Shown: positions 1-9,261, numbered from the stretch's first letter. The stretch: 64,000 bases of DNA from Roseobacter sp. (GCA_002731875.1 PCCY01000038.1:24234-88233); one strand, 5' to 3'. The notes: a model not told the origin generated them from the letters alone. Program-made: numbers and translations.

Positions 1-249
1 CAGGCGCTAAAGGGGCGCATTGACGATATCACCCGCGATGCATTGGCGGCCGGATGCGATGTGGTGTTGTATTGCAATGCATCGTTGAAAGACCGCGCTC
101 TGGTCGCCGACGCTGCGGGTGAGATGACGCAAGCCGCACAAACACGGGCCGAACGTGCATTGGCTGCGCGTGTGGTCCCTGATGATATTGACATTCCCGC
201 CCTGACTGCAAGGCTGACCAGGCTTGTCGGCGAGGATGTGCATGGCTGA
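1..249 (+). CDS. nagZ: beta-N-acetylhexosaminidase NagZ, C-terminal fragment
   Basis: The window opens inside this gene, so only the last 82 residues are present, in frame from base 1. The segment reading LAAGCDVVLYCNAS followed by a helical tail resembles the end of family-3 glycoside hydrolases of the NagZ type, which remove GlcNAc from anhydro-muropeptides in the cytoplasm during peptidoglycan recycling. The catalytic residues lie upstream, outside the window. The stop overlaps the start of scpA by 8 bases, and nagZ-scpA-scpB is a familiar Rhodobacterales gene order, which supports the call. anmK, at 12.5 kb, acts in the same recycling pathway. Confidence 0.75.
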   Translation, partial: QALKGRIDDITRDALAAGCDVVLYCNASLKDRALVADAAGEMTQAAQTRAERALAARVVPDDIDIPALTARLTRLVGEDVHG

Positions 250-1036
250 AACACTATTCGAGGAAGATCAATGTACCGTGGCCGAAAGGCTGGCTGCCGA
301 AGCGCTGATCGTCGACGTGGATGGGTTCGAAGGACCTTTGGATCTGTTGCTGACGCTAAGCCGCACCCAAAAGGTCGACTTGCGCAGGATATCGGTTCTG
401 CAACTGGCACGGCAATATCTTCTGTTTGTCGAAAAAGCAAAGGCATTACGGCTTGAACTTGCTGCTGACTATCTGGTGATGGCGGCTTGGTTGGCGTTTT
501 TGAAATCCCGTCTTTTGCTACCCCCTGACCCCGATGAAGAGGGACCGACCGGCGAGGAACTGGCAGCGCACCTGGCGTTTCAGCTTGAACGATTGCAGGC
601 CATGCGGGACGCGGCGGCGCGGCTGATGGCGCGCGACCAGCTGGGACGCGACTTTTTTGCCCGTGGGCAGACTGACGAGGTGCAGCGGACCCGCCGTATC
701 ACCTATACCGCGACGTTGCTGGACCTCATGCAAGGCTATGCCCGCATCCGCACCCGGGATGACTTCAGGCCCTTCGTCATGGACCGTGACAAGGTGTTCA
801 CGATGGAACAAGCCCTTGATCGTATGCGCGGCCTGATCGGGTATGCGGGCGATTGGTCGGACCTGACGAGTTATCTGCCCGAGGGGTGGTCGGTTGACCC
901 AGTGCAGTTGCGTTCCGCCACCGCTTCTACGTTCGCGGCGTCGCTGGAGCTGGCCAAGGAGGGGCACATAGAGATCAGACAAACCGAGCTGTTCGCGCCC
1001 ATCGAGTTGCGCAAAAGGGAGAAGCAGCGTGGCTGA
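242..1036 (+). CDS. scpA: segregation and condensation protein A
   Basis: ScpA is the kleisin of the SMC-ScpAB complex that compacts and separates the chromosome. The 264-residue protein carries the typical N-terminal signature FEGPLDLLLTLSRTQKVDL at about residues 17-35 and a C-terminal winged-helix region. I chose the ATG at 242 (MAETLFEED), because the upstream in-frame TTG at 224 and ATG at 236 lie inside the nagZ end. It overlaps nagZ by 8 bases and scpB by 8 bases, so the three genes are probably translated from one transcript. Confidence 0.93.
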   Translation: MAETLFEEDQCTVAERLAAEALIVDVDGFEGPLDLLLTLSRTQKVDLRRISVLQLARQYLLFVEKAKALRLELAADYLVMAAWLAFLKSRLLLPPDPDEEGPTGEELAAHLAFQLERLQAMRDAAARLMARDQLGRDFFARGQTDEVQRTRRITYTATLLDLMQGYARIRTRDDFRPFVMDRDKVFTMEQALDRMRGLIGYAGDWSDLTSYLPEGWSVDPVQLRSATASTFAASLELAKEGHIEIRQTELFAPIELRKREKQRG

Positions 1037-1688
1037 AGCCTATGACGACCAAGAGGAAAGCCTGTTTGATCCGCCGCCCATGGCTGAACAAGAACGCATG
1101 CTGGAAGCCATTCTGTTTGCGACCGCCGATCCGGTGACCCTGCGCGATATTGAACAACGCATGCCGCATGGTTGTGATGCAGGCGAGGCGATGATCCATC
1201 TGCGCCGACGGTACGAAGGGCGGGGTGTCGAGGTGGTGAAAGTCGGAGATGCCTATGCGATGCGCACGGCTGCCGACTTAGGGTACCTCATGCAGAAAGA
1301 GACTGTCGAGGTGCGCAAGCTGTCGCGGGCGGCAATAGAAACCCTTGCTATCATCGCCTATCACCAACCGACCACGCGGGCAGAAATAGAAGAAATTCGT
1401 GGTGTGTCCGTGTCGCGCGGCACGCTGGACCAACTGCTTGAACTTGACTGGATCCGGTTTGGACGCCGCAAGATGACCCCGGGGCGGCCGGTGACTTTCG
1501 TTGTCACACAAGAGTTTCTGGCGCATTTTGGTCTGGAAAGCCCACGCGACCTGCCAGGTTTGAAAGAATTGCGATCGGCAGGATTGCTGGAGAATCGCCC
1601 GGCATTCGGGGCAATGCCCACATTTGACATCAAAGACGAAGATGAACCCGAGCCAACAGAGGGTCAAAGCGAATTGTTCGAGGATTAA
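1029..1688 (+). CDS. scpB: segregation and condensation protein B
   Basis: ScpB dimers bind the ScpA kleisin and regulate the SMC ATPase. The 219-residue protein has the two winged-helix domains of the family; the stretch IETLAIIAYHQPTTRAEIE and the following IRGVSVSRGTLDQLLE are characteristic. It starts at a GTG inside the last codons of scpA, which implies translational coupling. The C-terminus is acidic (DEDEPEPTEG). Confidence 0.93.
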   Translation: MAEAYDDQEESLFDPPPMAEQERMLEAILFATADPVTLRDIEQRMPHGCDAGEAMIHLRRRYEGRGVEVVKVGDAYAMRTAADLGYLMQKETVEVRKLSRAAIETLAIIAYHQPTTRAEIEEIRGVSVSRGTLDQLLELDWIRFGRRKMTPGRPVTFVVTQEFLAHFGLESPRDLPGLKELRSAGLLENRPAFGAMPTFDIKDEDEPEPTEGQSELFED

Positions 1689-1769
1689 CGACGAGGGCCT
1701 GAAAAACGCCGTATTGAATGCTATATTAAGCACTGACAGTGATTTTGACGTTGCAACCGGGGATAAACG

Positions 1770-2012
1770 ATGAACCAGATTATCAATATGATTATGCGTC
1801 AGGTTATGGGGCGGCTGATCAACAAGGGTGTCTCGATAGGTTTCGACCAAGCGTCCAAGCTCGGCAAGGGGCGGAAATCCGATGGTAGTCGGAACACGGG
1901 GGGTCCTGATATCAGTGCCGCAGAAAACGCAAGCCGTGACAAGATGGGACGCGACCAAGGCAAGCGTGCGCGTGACATGATGAAGAACATGCGCCGACTC
2001 AACAAGTTTTAG
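1770..2012 (+). CDS. small conserved-looking basic protein, unknown function
   Basis: An 80-residue protein with a hydrophobic or amphipathic N-terminal half (MNQIINMIMRQVMGRLIN) and a strongly basic C-terminus rich in Lys and Arg (GKRARDMMKNMRRLNKF). A good ribosome-binding site (GGGGAT) lies 6-7 bases before the ATG. It stands alone 81 bases after scpB and converges on dcd. I do not recognise a domain. The pattern of an amphipathic helix plus a charged tail could mean membrane or nucleic-acid association, but this is inference. Confidence 0.7.
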   Translation: MNQIINMIMRQVMGRLINKGVSIGFDQASKLGKGRKSDGSRNTGGPDISAAENASRDKMGRDQGKRARDMMKNMRRLNKF

Positions 2013-2113
2013 GGTTTGTCTCTACTGTCTGCGGCTGCGCGGGCGGGCGGTGCCTGCGGCAGTCCGTTTGGGTTGCGTCAGGCCTTGCAATTGAACAGAC
2101 CGAACCGCGTGGG

Positions 2114-3193
2114 TCAGGCCGGCGCGAGGAAATGCTTGCTTAGCTTGAGACCTTGCCCCTGATAGTTCGAAGCAATTCCCGCGCCGTACAGCTGCGTGGG
2201 TATTTCGGACATTTTCTCGTAAATCAGGCGTCCAACGATCTGGCCATGTTCAAGCACGAACGGGGCTTCGTGACAGCGCACTTCCAGAACACCGCGCGAC
2301 CCTGCGCCGCCGGCTGTGGCATGGCCGAAACCCGGGTCAAAAAAGCCTGCGTAGTGGACGCGGAACTCTCCGACCATGGCAAGATATGGGGCCATCTCGG
2401 CTGCGAATTCTGGTGGTATGGTGACGGCCTCGCGGCTTACCAGGATGTAAAACGCTCCTGGGTCGAGGATGATCTGCCCGTTGTCGCTGTGAACTTCTTC
2501 CCAAAAGTCTGCGGGCGCATAGTGGCCGATGTTGTCAAGGTCAATCACGCCGGTATGGGGTTTGGCCCGGTACCCGACCAAGGTCGTGCCAGGCAACCGC
2601 AAGTCGACCGAAAAGCCCAACCCGTCATCGATCACGGCGTCGCCATCGACAAGCGGCGTTTCGGTGTGCAGGGCACGCAGCGCCGCATCATCCAGCGCCG
2701 CATTGCCGGAGGAAAAGCGAATCTGGTTCAACCGCATGCCGGGACGTACGAGCACCGAAAAAGACCGGGGACAGATTTCGGCGTAAAGCGGCCCGGTATA
2801 GCCATGCGCGATACGGTCAAATTCCGTACCGCCGTCTGTGATGGTACGGGTCAGCAGGTCCAGCCGCCCGGTCGAGCTTTTGGCATTGGCGACCGCCGAT
2901 ATATCATCTGGCAGGGCAAGGCTCTCCATCAAGGGTACGACATAGACGCATCCCTTTTCCAACACCGCACCGCTGGTCAGGTCAACGCGGTGCATCTCGA
3001 ATTCGGTTAGACGATCAGCGACCTTTGCGCCGTGCCCGGTCAGAAACGAGGCCCGCACGCGATACGCGACGGTTCCAAGCCGCAGGTCGAGACTGGCGGG
3101 TTGGACCTGGGCCGGATCGACCTCGGGGGTGCCGATGATCTGACCGGCACTGATCATATCGTTGATGTGTTGGTTGGGAATAACACCGCCCAT
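2114..3193 (-). CDS. dcd: dCTP deaminase, double-length alphaproteobacterial form
   Basis: Converts dCTP to dUTP to supply dTMP synthesis. At 359 residues it is about twice the length of the enterobacterial enzyme (about 190). The N-terminal half holds the Dcd/dUTPase fold with QPASLDLRLG and the active-site region AKSSTGRLDLLTRTITDG; the C-terminal half repeats the fold, with FDPGFGHATAGGAGSRGVLEV. I chose the ATG at 3193 (MGGVIPNQ) because AAAGG lies 7 bases before it; a start at 3214 would precede that site. It is transcribed away from the neighbouring tRNA-Pro gene. Confidence 0.88.
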   Translation of the reverse strand: MGGVIPNQHINDMISAGQIIGTPEVDPAQVQPASLDLRLGTVAYRVRASFLTGHGAKVADRLTEFEMHRVDLTSGAVLEKGCVYVVPLMESLALPDDISAVANAKSSTGRLDLLTRTITDGGTEFDRIAHGYTGPLYAEICPRSFSVLVRPGMRLNQIRFSSGNAALDDAALRALHTETPLVDGDAVIDDGLGFSVDLRLPGTTLVGYRAKPHTGVIDLDNIGHYAPADFWEEVHSDNGQIILDPGAFYILVSREAVTIPPEFAAEMAPYLAMVGEFRVHYAGFFDPGFGHATAGGAGSRGVLEVRCHEAPFVLEHGQIVGRLIYEKMSEIPTQLYGAGIASNYQGQGLKLSKHFLAPA

Positions 3194-3257
3194 AGCTGGA
3201 CCTTTCAAATGCAAACACCCGCAACCACAAGGGCGCGGGCGTTTGTTTTATGTCGGT

Positions 3258-3334
3258 TGGTCGGGCTAGCAGGACTCGAACCTGCGACCTTCCGTCCCCC
3301 AGACGGACGCGCTACCAGGCTGCGCCATAGCCCG
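3258..3334 (-). tRNA. tRNA-Pro (GGG)
   Basis: A full 77-base cloverleaf reads on the minus strand: acceptor CGGGCTA paired with TAGCCCG, D-arm GCGCAGCCTGGTAGCGC, anticodon loop CTGGGGG giving anticodon GGG, T-arm with GGTTCGAGTCC, discriminator A and an encoded CCA. The body matches bacterial proline tRNAs. It lies between merR and dcd. Confidence 0.95.
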
Positions 3335-3404
3335 ACATGCAGCGGTTCATACCTGATAATCGCCGGGGCGCAAGGGGGAATTGCCGCAAACTGCACCAGT
3401 GGTT

Positions 3405-4490
3405 TCAGTCAGCAGCTGCGGCGGGTTCCGCATTGGACATCGAATCGCGCACGGCGGTCAATCGCTCCAGCAGCGGGGCGATTTCGCGGGCGGTGTCTGG
3501 AGATAGGCTCCGACATTGCAACACAGCTGCCAAGGCATGTGGTTTGACGATGATATCAGCTTCGACAGGGAACACCGGATCGGGAATGACGCGTGGTTTG
3601 GGCAGGGGGGGCGTGACTTGGTGCTTGGCTGCCGCTTCATCCAGGTCTTCGGGCCCCGAGTCTGCTTGGTCTTGTACGGGATCAGCCTGTGATGGGGCTG
3701 GCCTGGTCGCGCCATCGTCAGGCGTGTTGTCACTGGACGGGGGCGGGGATTGGGTCATCGGCTGCCGCAAGAAAGTCGGAAGGTCTTCGTGCCGGGTATC
3801 GGTTGTTTCCGGCGTGGACGCATCCTGCACAGGCATGTCGGAAGACGAAGAATCGGCTTGCTCATCCGCTGGTCGGTCGGCGGTGTCGGGCGCTTTGGCG
3901 GTGGTCTGATCGGACGCGGCAGGCAGTTCGGCAACCGCAAGATCTTCGGGATCTTGAGGTGCCGGCATGTCCGGTTCGTCGCGGGCAGGCCCACTGTCAT
4001 CCGGCGGCACCGATGTGGCATTCGGCGTATCCTGTGCAGCGACAGGGTCGACCGGCTTGGGCGGCTGAGGTTGGGCGGGGGCTGATTTGGCCGGCAGATC
4101 AGCCCGCGCAGCTTCAAATGAAAGCACCACGCCTTCCTGTTCCGAAGGAGTGGGTTCAACGACAACCATATCAATGGTATCGGCTGATACGTCACTATTT
4201 ACCATGTTCAGTTCATCAAGCGGCTGTGAAAGCCGTGCGACGTGGCTCATGCCTTCTTCGCGTAGAACCTTTTGAACGCCTTTGATGGTTAATCCGTCAT
4301 CATGCAGCAGCCGTTTGATGCCGCCAAGCAACAGCATGTCGGCAGGGCGGTAATACCGCCGTCCGCCGGCGCGTTTTACCGGCTTCACCTGCGTGAATTT
4401 ACTTTCCCAAAAGCGCAGCACGTGGGCTTGGATACCAAGCCATTCCGCAACTTCTGAAATCGTCCTAAAGGCGTCCGGAGACTTGGGCAT
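3405..4490 (-). CDS. MerR-family regulator with long acidic tail
   Basis: The first 75 residues form a MerR-type winged helix ([20 protein letters not shown] and a [17 protein letters not shown] segment). Instead of a short metal- or drug-binding domain there is a stretch of about 200 residues that is rich in Asp, Pro, Ala and Thr and looks disordered. A short ordered C-terminal segment follows ([17 protein letters not shown] and ALLERL-like helices). It lies directly downstream of ihfA with a 4-base gap, in the run DUF177-rpmF-plsX-fabH-ihfA-merR that is conserved in Rhodobacterales. The effector and targets cannot be told from sequence. Confidence 0.85.
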   Translation of the reverse strand: MPKSPDAFRTISEVAEWLGIQAHVLRFWESKFTQVKPVKRAGGRRYYRPADMLLLGGIKRLLHDDGLTIKGVQKVLREEGMSHVARLSQPLDELNMVNSDVSADTIDMVVVEPTPSEQEGVVLSFEAARADLPAKSAPAQPQPPKPVDPVAAQDTPNATSVPPDDSGPARDEPDMPAPQDPEDLAVAELPAASDQTTAKAPDTADRPADEQADSSSSDMPVQDASTPETTDTRHEDLPTFLRQPMTQSPPPSSDNTPDDGATRPAPSQADPVQDQADSGPEDLDEAAAKHQVTPPLPKPRVIPDPVFPVEADIIVKPHALAAVLQCRSLSPDTAREIAPLLERLTAVRDSMSNAEPAAAAD

Positions 4491-4494
4491 CAGG

Positions 4495-4797
4495 CTATCG
4501 CTTGTTCCCGTTTGCGACCCGGTCCTTCATGAGGTGGGACGGGCGAAAGGTCAGAACCCGACGCGGATTGATCGGCACTTCTTCACCGGTTTTGGGGTTT
4601 CTACCAACCCGAGCCGTTTTATCGCGGACTGAAAATGTACCGAAAGATGAAATTTTAACTTGTTCGCCTTGGACCAAAGCATCAGAGATATATTCGAGCA
4701 CAGCTTCAACAAGTTGGGCACTTTCATTACGCGAAAGGCCAACCTCACGAAACACTGCTTCGCTCAGATCCATCCGGGTCAACGTCGTGTCTGCCAT
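4495..4797 (-). CDS. ihfA: integration host factor subunit alpha
   Basis: A 100-residue DNA-bending protein of the HU/IHF family. The segment [19 protein letters not shown] and the DNA-arm region [18 protein letters not shown] are typical of IHF alpha. It pairs with IHF beta to shape promoters and recombination sites. I chose the ATG at 4797 (MADTTLTR): the sequence GGGGGATGGA just ahead serves as its ribosome-binding site, whereas the ATG at 4809 overlaps that site. It lies between fabH (97 bases upstream) and merR. Confidence 0.95.
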   Translation of the reverse strand: MADTTLTRMDLSEAVFREVGLSRNESAQLVEAVLEYISDALVQGEQVKISSFGTFSVRDKTARVGRNPKTGEEVPINPRRVLTFRPSHLMKDRVANGNKR

Positions 4798-4894
4798 TCC
4801 ATCCCCCATGTATTTTGGGCAGCATAGGCCGCAGCGATTTCACGTGTCAACAACAATGGGTTCTAAGGTGCTGTTTGCGCGAAGAAAAGCCACC

Positions 4895-5866
4895 TTACCA
4901 TCGCAGGACAACGGCACCCCACGCCAGGCCGCCGCCAATCGCTTCGGTGACCAGAAGGTCACCTTTCTTGATTTGGCCCCGTTCCTGGCCCACCGACAGA
5001 GCCAGCGGAATCGAGGCGGCAGAGGTGTTGCCGTGGTCTTGAACCGTCACGACAACCTGTTCGATCGGCAGGTTCAATTTCTTGGCGGTACCTTGAATTA
5101 TTCGGATATTGGCCTGATGCGGCACGATCCAGTCAATGTCGGAAGATTCGATACCGGCCCTCTCCATAGCCGTGGTTGCTGTGGCGGCCAGTTTTTCCAC
5201 GGCATGGCGAAACACCTGATTGCCTTGCATGCGAACATACCCCGTCGTGCCGGTACTCACACCCCCGTCGGCAAACAGGAGATCATGCAGGCGGCCATCG
5301 GAGTTCAAGTCAGTCGACAAGATGCCCCGGTCTTTGGACGTGCCGTCGCCTTCCTGGGCTTCAAGCAATAATGCACCGGCACCATCGCCGAACAGTACGC
5401 TGGTTGTGCGATCCGTCCAGTCTATGATCTTGCTGAATGTTTCCGCACCGATGATCAGCACTCGTTTGACCTGCCCCGAAGCGATCAAAGCATTGGCATT
5501 GGCCAGGGCGAATATGAAGCCGGCACAGACCGCTTGAATATCAAAGGCAAAACCGCGCTCCATGCCGAGCTGTGCCTGCACCATTGTCGCTGCGGAAGGA
5601 AAGGTCAGATCGGCAGTAGAGGTCGCCAAAATAATGGCATCAACATCCGCAGCGGTCTTTCCAGCATCCTTGAGAGCGGCCAATGCAGCCGCTGTTGCCA
5701 TGGTCGAGGTGGTTTCACCTTCGGATACGAAATGGCGTCGTTCTATGCCGGATCGTGATCTGATCCACTCATCATCGGTATCGATCTTGCCCTCAAATTC
5801 AGCATTTTCGACAACGCGTTTCGGCAAATAGTGTCCGGCACCAATTACAACAGCTCTGATTGTCAT
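4895..5866 (-). CDS. fabH: beta-ketoacyl-ACP synthase III
   Basis: Condenses acetyl-CoA with malonyl-ACP to begin fatty acid synthesis. The 323-residue protein has the complete catalytic triad: Cys114 in AVCAGF, His250 in VPHQANIRI and Asn280 in DHGNTSAAS. The start overlaps the plsX stop by 4 bases (ATGA), so the two are translationally coupled. The plsX-fabH arrangement is widespread. Confidence 0.97.
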   Translation of the reverse strand: MTIRAVVIGAGHYLPKRVVENAEFEGKIDTDDEWIRSRSGIERRHFVSEGETTSTMATAAALAALKDAGKTAADVDAIILATSTADLTFPSAATMVQAQLGMERGFAFDIQAVCAGFIFALANANALIASGQVKRVLIIGAETFSKIIDWTDRTTSVLFGDGAGALLLEAQEGDGTSKDRGILSTDLNSDGRLHDLLFADGGVSTGTTGYVRMQGNQVFRHAVEKLAATATTAMERAGIESSDIDWIVPHQANIRIIQGTAKKLNLPIEQVVVTVQDHGNTSAASIPLALSVGQERGQIKKGDLLVTEAIGGGLAWGAVVLRW

Positions 5867-6939
5867 TCCGTGGCCTCTTTCATCGGGGGAGCTGCGGCGA
5901 CGCGGGCTGCCAACCGATCGGTAAATTCACTTTCGGTAAGACGTACCGCCAGCCTGATGGCCGAGGATACGCCCGTTGCGTCGGCTGCACCATGAGACTT
6001 AACAACGGTCCCATTCAGCCCCAGGAACACGCCTCCGTTGACCCGCCGCGGGTCAAAACGCTTGCTCACGCGGCGTAGAGATGTATAGGCCAGCACAGAA
6101 GCGATGCGTGACCAGATCGAATTCTTGAAAGCCTGGCGCAGACCATCGCCGATCAACGTGGCAGTCCCTTCGCCGGTCTTGATCGCGATATTGCCCGTAA
6201 ATCCGTCGGTTACAATCACATCGGCAACGTCACCCGAGATATCGCCACCTTCGACGAAGCCGACGAACTCAAACCCGGCATCGTCGGCGGCGTCACGAAT
6301 CAACTCGTGCGCCTCCTTGAGCTCGGTACGCCCTTTATGCTCCTCGGTGCCTACATTCAGCAACCCGATCCGCGGACGTTCGATGTCCATGCCGTTGCGT
6401 GCATAGGATTTTCCCATCAGCGCAAAGCGCAGCAGGTCATCGGCATCGGCACGGACGTCTGCGCCCACATCAAGCAAAACGTTAAATCCCTGAGGATTCG
6501 TTGAAGGATAAAGCACGGCGATCGCTGGACGATTGACGCCGGGAAGCTTCTTCAGCCGGATCATCGACAGAGCCATCAAGGCTCCCGTGTTGCCGCAGCT
6601 TACAGCAACGGATGCCTCACCTGTGCGCACCGATTCGATAGCCGACCACATCGAGGTTTCCTTGCCATTGCGGACCACGTTGCTGGGTTTGTCATCCATC
6701 GTCACGATGCCTTGGGCATCTCGAATGATGCAGCGTCCCGTCAGTTCAGGGCGCTTGGCGACCAACTGTTCCAAAGTATCCGCCGGGCCGTGCAAAACAA
6801 AGGTTATGTCAGGATTCTTGCTCGCAGACTCAGAACACCCGGCAACTACGATTGCCGGGCCCTGATCGCCCCCCATCGCATCAACTGAGATTAGGGTGCG
6901 CTGAGTTCTCGCGCTAGGCTGATCGGACGTGGCCGTCAT
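5863..6939 (-). CDS. plsX: phosphate acyltransferase PlsX
   Basis: Makes acyl-phosphate from acyl-ACP, the acyl donor for PlsY in phospholipid synthesis; a soluble, membrane-associated enzyme. The 358-residue protein begins with ISVDAMGGDQGP, the family hallmark, and contains the SCGNTGALMA and TDGFTGNIAIKT motifs. It lies 42 bases downstream of rpmF and overlaps fabH by 4 bases. Confidence 0.96.
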   Translation of the reverse strand: MTATSDQPSARTQRTLISVDAMGGDQGPAIVVAGCSESASKNPDITFVLHGPADTLEQLVAKRPELTGRCIIRDAQGIVTMDDKPSNVVRNGKETSMWSAIESVRTGEASVAVSCGNTGALMALSMIRLKKLPGVNRPAIAVLYPSTNPQGFNVLLDVGADVRADADDLLRFALMGKSYARNGMDIERPRIGLLNVGTEEHKGRTELKEAHELIRDAADDAGFEFVGFVEGGDISGDVADVIVTDGFTGNIAIKTGEGTATLIGDGLRQAFKNSIWSRIASVLAYTSLRRVSKRFDPRRVNGGVFLGLNGTVVKSHGAADATGVSSAIRLAVRLTESEFTDRLAARVAAAPPMKEATE

Positions 6940-6981
6940 CTGGTGCGATGCCTCTTATGAACTGCGGTTGACGGGACCAGC

Positions 6982-7188
6982 TTACGCTGCGTCTTCGTCG
7001 AGGTCGATCTCTTCGTTCATAGCAACGACTTCGTTGTCGTCATAGTGACCGCATGCTGCACAAATGTGGTGGGGGCGCTTCAGCTCACCGCAGTTCGGGC
7101 ATTCGTTTGGATTCGCAGCAGTAAGCGAATCGTGGGCGCGGCGGTTGTTGCGGCGCGATTTGGAAACTTTATTCTGTTGGACAGCCAT
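6982..7188 (-). CDS. rpmF: 50S ribosomal protein L32
   Basis: A 68-residue ribosomal protein starting [20 protein letters not shown], with the zinc-binding pairs CPNC and CAAC that mark the Cys-containing form. The tail is acidic ([10 protein letters not shown]). The gene is first of the rpmF-plsX-fabH group, with its own candidate promoter at 7330-7357. Confidence 0.97.
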   Translation of the reverse strand: MAVQQNKVSKSRRNNRRAHDSLTAANPNECPNCGELKRPHHICAACGHYDDNEVVAMNEEIDLDEDAA

Positions 7189-7329
7189 GTCTGGTGCCTT
7201 TGCCTTCGGGGTCGTTCATCGGCTTCCTGCCAAAGACGACCGTGTTTCAGATCAACTCCCGGTTTGGGCGTGACGTGCGTTTAGGCCGAAGCCTATCCGA
7301 TGTCCAACCTTAATTGGGGTGAAGGGCGC

Positions 7330-7357
7330 AAAATACTGTGAAATTTCGCTGATGCAA
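7330..7357 (-). promoter_or_regulatory. candidate promoter for rpmF-plsX-fabH
   Basis: On the minus strand, TTGCAT (7352-7357) and TATTTT (7330-7335) are separated by 16 bases, in the 198-base space between the DUF177 gene and rpmF. The transcript would have a leader of about 135 bases. The -10 is weak, so this is tentative. Confidence 0.4.
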
Positions 7358-7386
7358 CCCTGTTTTCCCGTAAACCCCCACCATTT

Positions 7387-7938
7387 TCAGTCTTTGTCAT
7401 CTTCCAGCTTTTGCCGCAACCCCGCAAGACCGGCGAAAGGTCGTGCATCTTCATCGGTCATCGCGATCTCACCGGGCTTGGTATATACGACCTGTCCCAG
7501 TTCCGCACCATTTGCCCGTGGATATTCAGGTATCTCGAGCGCCAGTGCCTCTACCATAACCGCGGCCGGGTCGATCCATTGTCCAAGCGGTTCGGACTCG
7601 TCATCTTCGGGCATTTCGGCCTCGGGTTCGTCCGGCTCAACGTAATCTTTCATAAAAAGCCGGGTAATCTTGGCGTCGATACGGGTCTGTACAGGTTCCA
7701 GCGTGACCACACAGGGCTGCACGACAGTCGCGCCCAACCGTGCATCCATCTGCCAATCCGTGTTGCCAAGAGCGGTTATTGTCCCCTCGAACGCGAGTTT
7801 ACGCACAGACGTCAGGCCGAGCTCCTGCGCGATCGCCTTCAGGGATTCCGCATCTGGACGCAGTGAAAAGGGGGTTGAGGCATTTTGCGACAGCTCTGCT
7901 ACGCGCAATGCAGAAGGGCTTGGGGGCGTGCGAGACAT
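7387..7938 (-). CDS. DUF177 (YceD-like) protein
   Basis: A 183-residue protein of the DUF177/YceD family, whose members are implicated in 23S rRNA accumulation and are usually next to rpmF, as here. Visible features are the conserved C-x-R/T-type segment QPCVVTLEPVQTRIDAKITR and an acidic linker (EPDEPEAEMPEDDESEPLG) before the conserved GQWIDPAAVMVEALALEIPEYPR region. I chose the ATG at 7938 (MSRTPPSPS); upstream in-frame codons run through the divergent bamE promoter region. Confidence 0.85.
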   Translation of the reverse strand: MSRTPPSPSALRVAELSQNASTPFSLRPDAESLKAIAQELGLTSVRKLAFEGTITALGNTDWQMDARLGATVVQPCVVTLEPVQTRIDAKITRLFMKDYVEPDEPEAEMPEDDESEPLGQWIDPAAVMVEALALEIPEYPRANGAELGQVVYTKPGEIAMTDEDARPFAGLAGLRQKLEDDKD

Positions 7939-8028
7939 GATGTTATGCTTTCGTTTCTTGAACCATGGGGTCTGCTTGGTGTATGCGAGATAAAAGCCAT
8001 GATCTCCAAGGGCAAGAGGGCACCAATA

Positions 8029-8493
8029 ATGCGTAACGATCGCCATGCCAAAAAGACACTGCTGATTGTCACCTTGCTGAGTGCGGGATTGGCACTTGGG
8101 GCCTGCACGCCGCAGTACAAGAATCACGGATATATTCCGCCGCAGGAGGATCTGGACAAGATTGCCATAGGGCGGGATACGCGCGATACTGTTGCCCAGA
8201 CCGTCGGCGTACCGGTTTCGGGCGGGCTTTTGACGAACTCAGGCTATTACTATGTCCGGTCGCGTCACAGGGCGATCGGGTTCATGGCCCCTATCGAGAC
8301 CCAGCGAGAGGTCGTTGCCGTGAGCTTTGATGCAAACGGTGTGGTGAACAACGTCGAGCGCTTCGGTCTGGAAAGAGGCAAGGTCGTCACGATTGACCGC
8401 CGCGTCACCAGTTCTCCGATCAGCGACAAATCGTTCTTGCGCCAGCTTTTGGGCAATCTGGGACGCTTTAACCCGGCGGCATTCGGGGGCTGA
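8029..8493 (+). CDS. bamE: outer membrane assembly lipoprotein BamE
   Basis: A 154-residue SmpA/OmlA (BamE) protein. A signal peptide ends in a lipobox (LALGACTPQ), followed by the family segment YKNHGYIPPQEDLDKIAIG with a repeated GxPxxxG-like turn (VGVPVSGGLL). BamE is the small lipoprotein of the beta-barrel assembly machine, in the outer membrane. I chose the ATG at 8029 because AAGAGGG lies 8 bases upstream. It is divergent from the DUF177 gene across 90 bases, and olsB follows after 9 bases. Confidence 0.88.
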   Translation: MRNDRHAKKTLLIVTLLSAGLALGACTPQYKNHGYIPPQEDLDKIAIGRDTRDTVAQTVGVPVSGGLLTNSGYYYVRSRHRAIGFMAPIETQREVVAVSFDANGVVNNVERFGLERGKVVTIDRRVTSSPISDKSFLRQLLGNLGRFNPAAFGG

Positions 8494-8502
8494 GGCGCGG
8501 GA

Positions 8503-9252
8503 ATGTTGCCGTCAGGCAGCACGGATAGCTTTGGGATGATCAAAGGGCACTATCGGGCCGTTGCAGCGACGAGCGAGCGGGATGTCGAAGCCGCACAAGC
8601 CCTGCGCGCAGTTTGTTTTGGTGTACCTGCGCGTTTCGACGCCGATGTTTTTGATCGACACAAGCAGCACATACTGATCCGCGATCTCAGAACCGGTCGG
8701 TTGGTGAGTTGTTTTCGGCTTGAAGTTCTTACCGGGTCGATGCTGGAACAGAGCTATGCCGCACAGTTTTATGACCTGGCAAAACTGTCGCGCTATAACG
8801 AACCGATGATGGAGCTTGGACGGTTTTGCGTACGTCCAGGCGTCAATGACCCTGACGTGGTTCGGATAGCATGGGCGGCACTGACGCAGTATGTCGAAGC
8901 GCATGGAATAAAATTGCTTTTGGGGTGCACGTCGTTTGCGGGGACCGATGCGGACCGCTATGGCGATGTGTTCGCGCTTCTGCATGATCGTTATCAGGGA
9001 CCGCCCGCATGGCGACCCGATGCTAAGGCACCCGAGGTTATGCGGTTTCGTCCGCGCGCGCTTGGCCCGTCCGCTTTGAAACTGGCGATGCAGGGGATGC
9101 CGCCGTTGCTGCGCACGTATCTCATGATGGGCGGGTGGGTGAGCGATCATGCGGTTGTCGACCGTCAGTTAAAGACACTGCATGTTTTTACCGGCCTCTC
9201 GATCGATGCGATTCCGGAAGCGCGCAAACGGTTGTTACGTGGGTTGGTTTGA
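8503..9252 (+). CDS. olsB: ornithine lipid N-acyltransferase OlsB-like (GNAT fold)
   Basis: A 249-residue GNAT-fold protein of the OlsB/hemolysin-like group. The segments ELGRFCVRPGVND and LLGCTSFAGTDADRYGDVFALLHDRY match the pattern of L-ornithine N-alpha-acyltransferases, which make lyso-ornithine lipid from ornithine and acyl-ACP. The O-acyltransferase partner OlsA, which often neighbours OlsB, is not next to it. It starts 9 bases after bamE. Another N-acyl amino acid synthase remains possible. Confidence 0.72.
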   Translation: MLPSGSTDSFGMIKGHYRAVAATSERDVEAAQALRAVCFGVPARFDADVFDRHKQHILIRDLRTGRLVSCFRLEVLTGSMLEQSYAAQFYDLAKLSRYNEPMMELGRFCVRPGVNDPDVVRIAWAALTQYVEAHGIKLLLGCTSFAGTDADRYGDVFALLHDRYQGPPAWRPDAKAPEVMRFRPRALGPSALKLAMQGMPPLLRTYLMMGGWVSDHAVVDRQLKTLHVFTGLSIDAIPEARKRLLRGLV

Positions 9253-9261
9253 AGAGATTCT

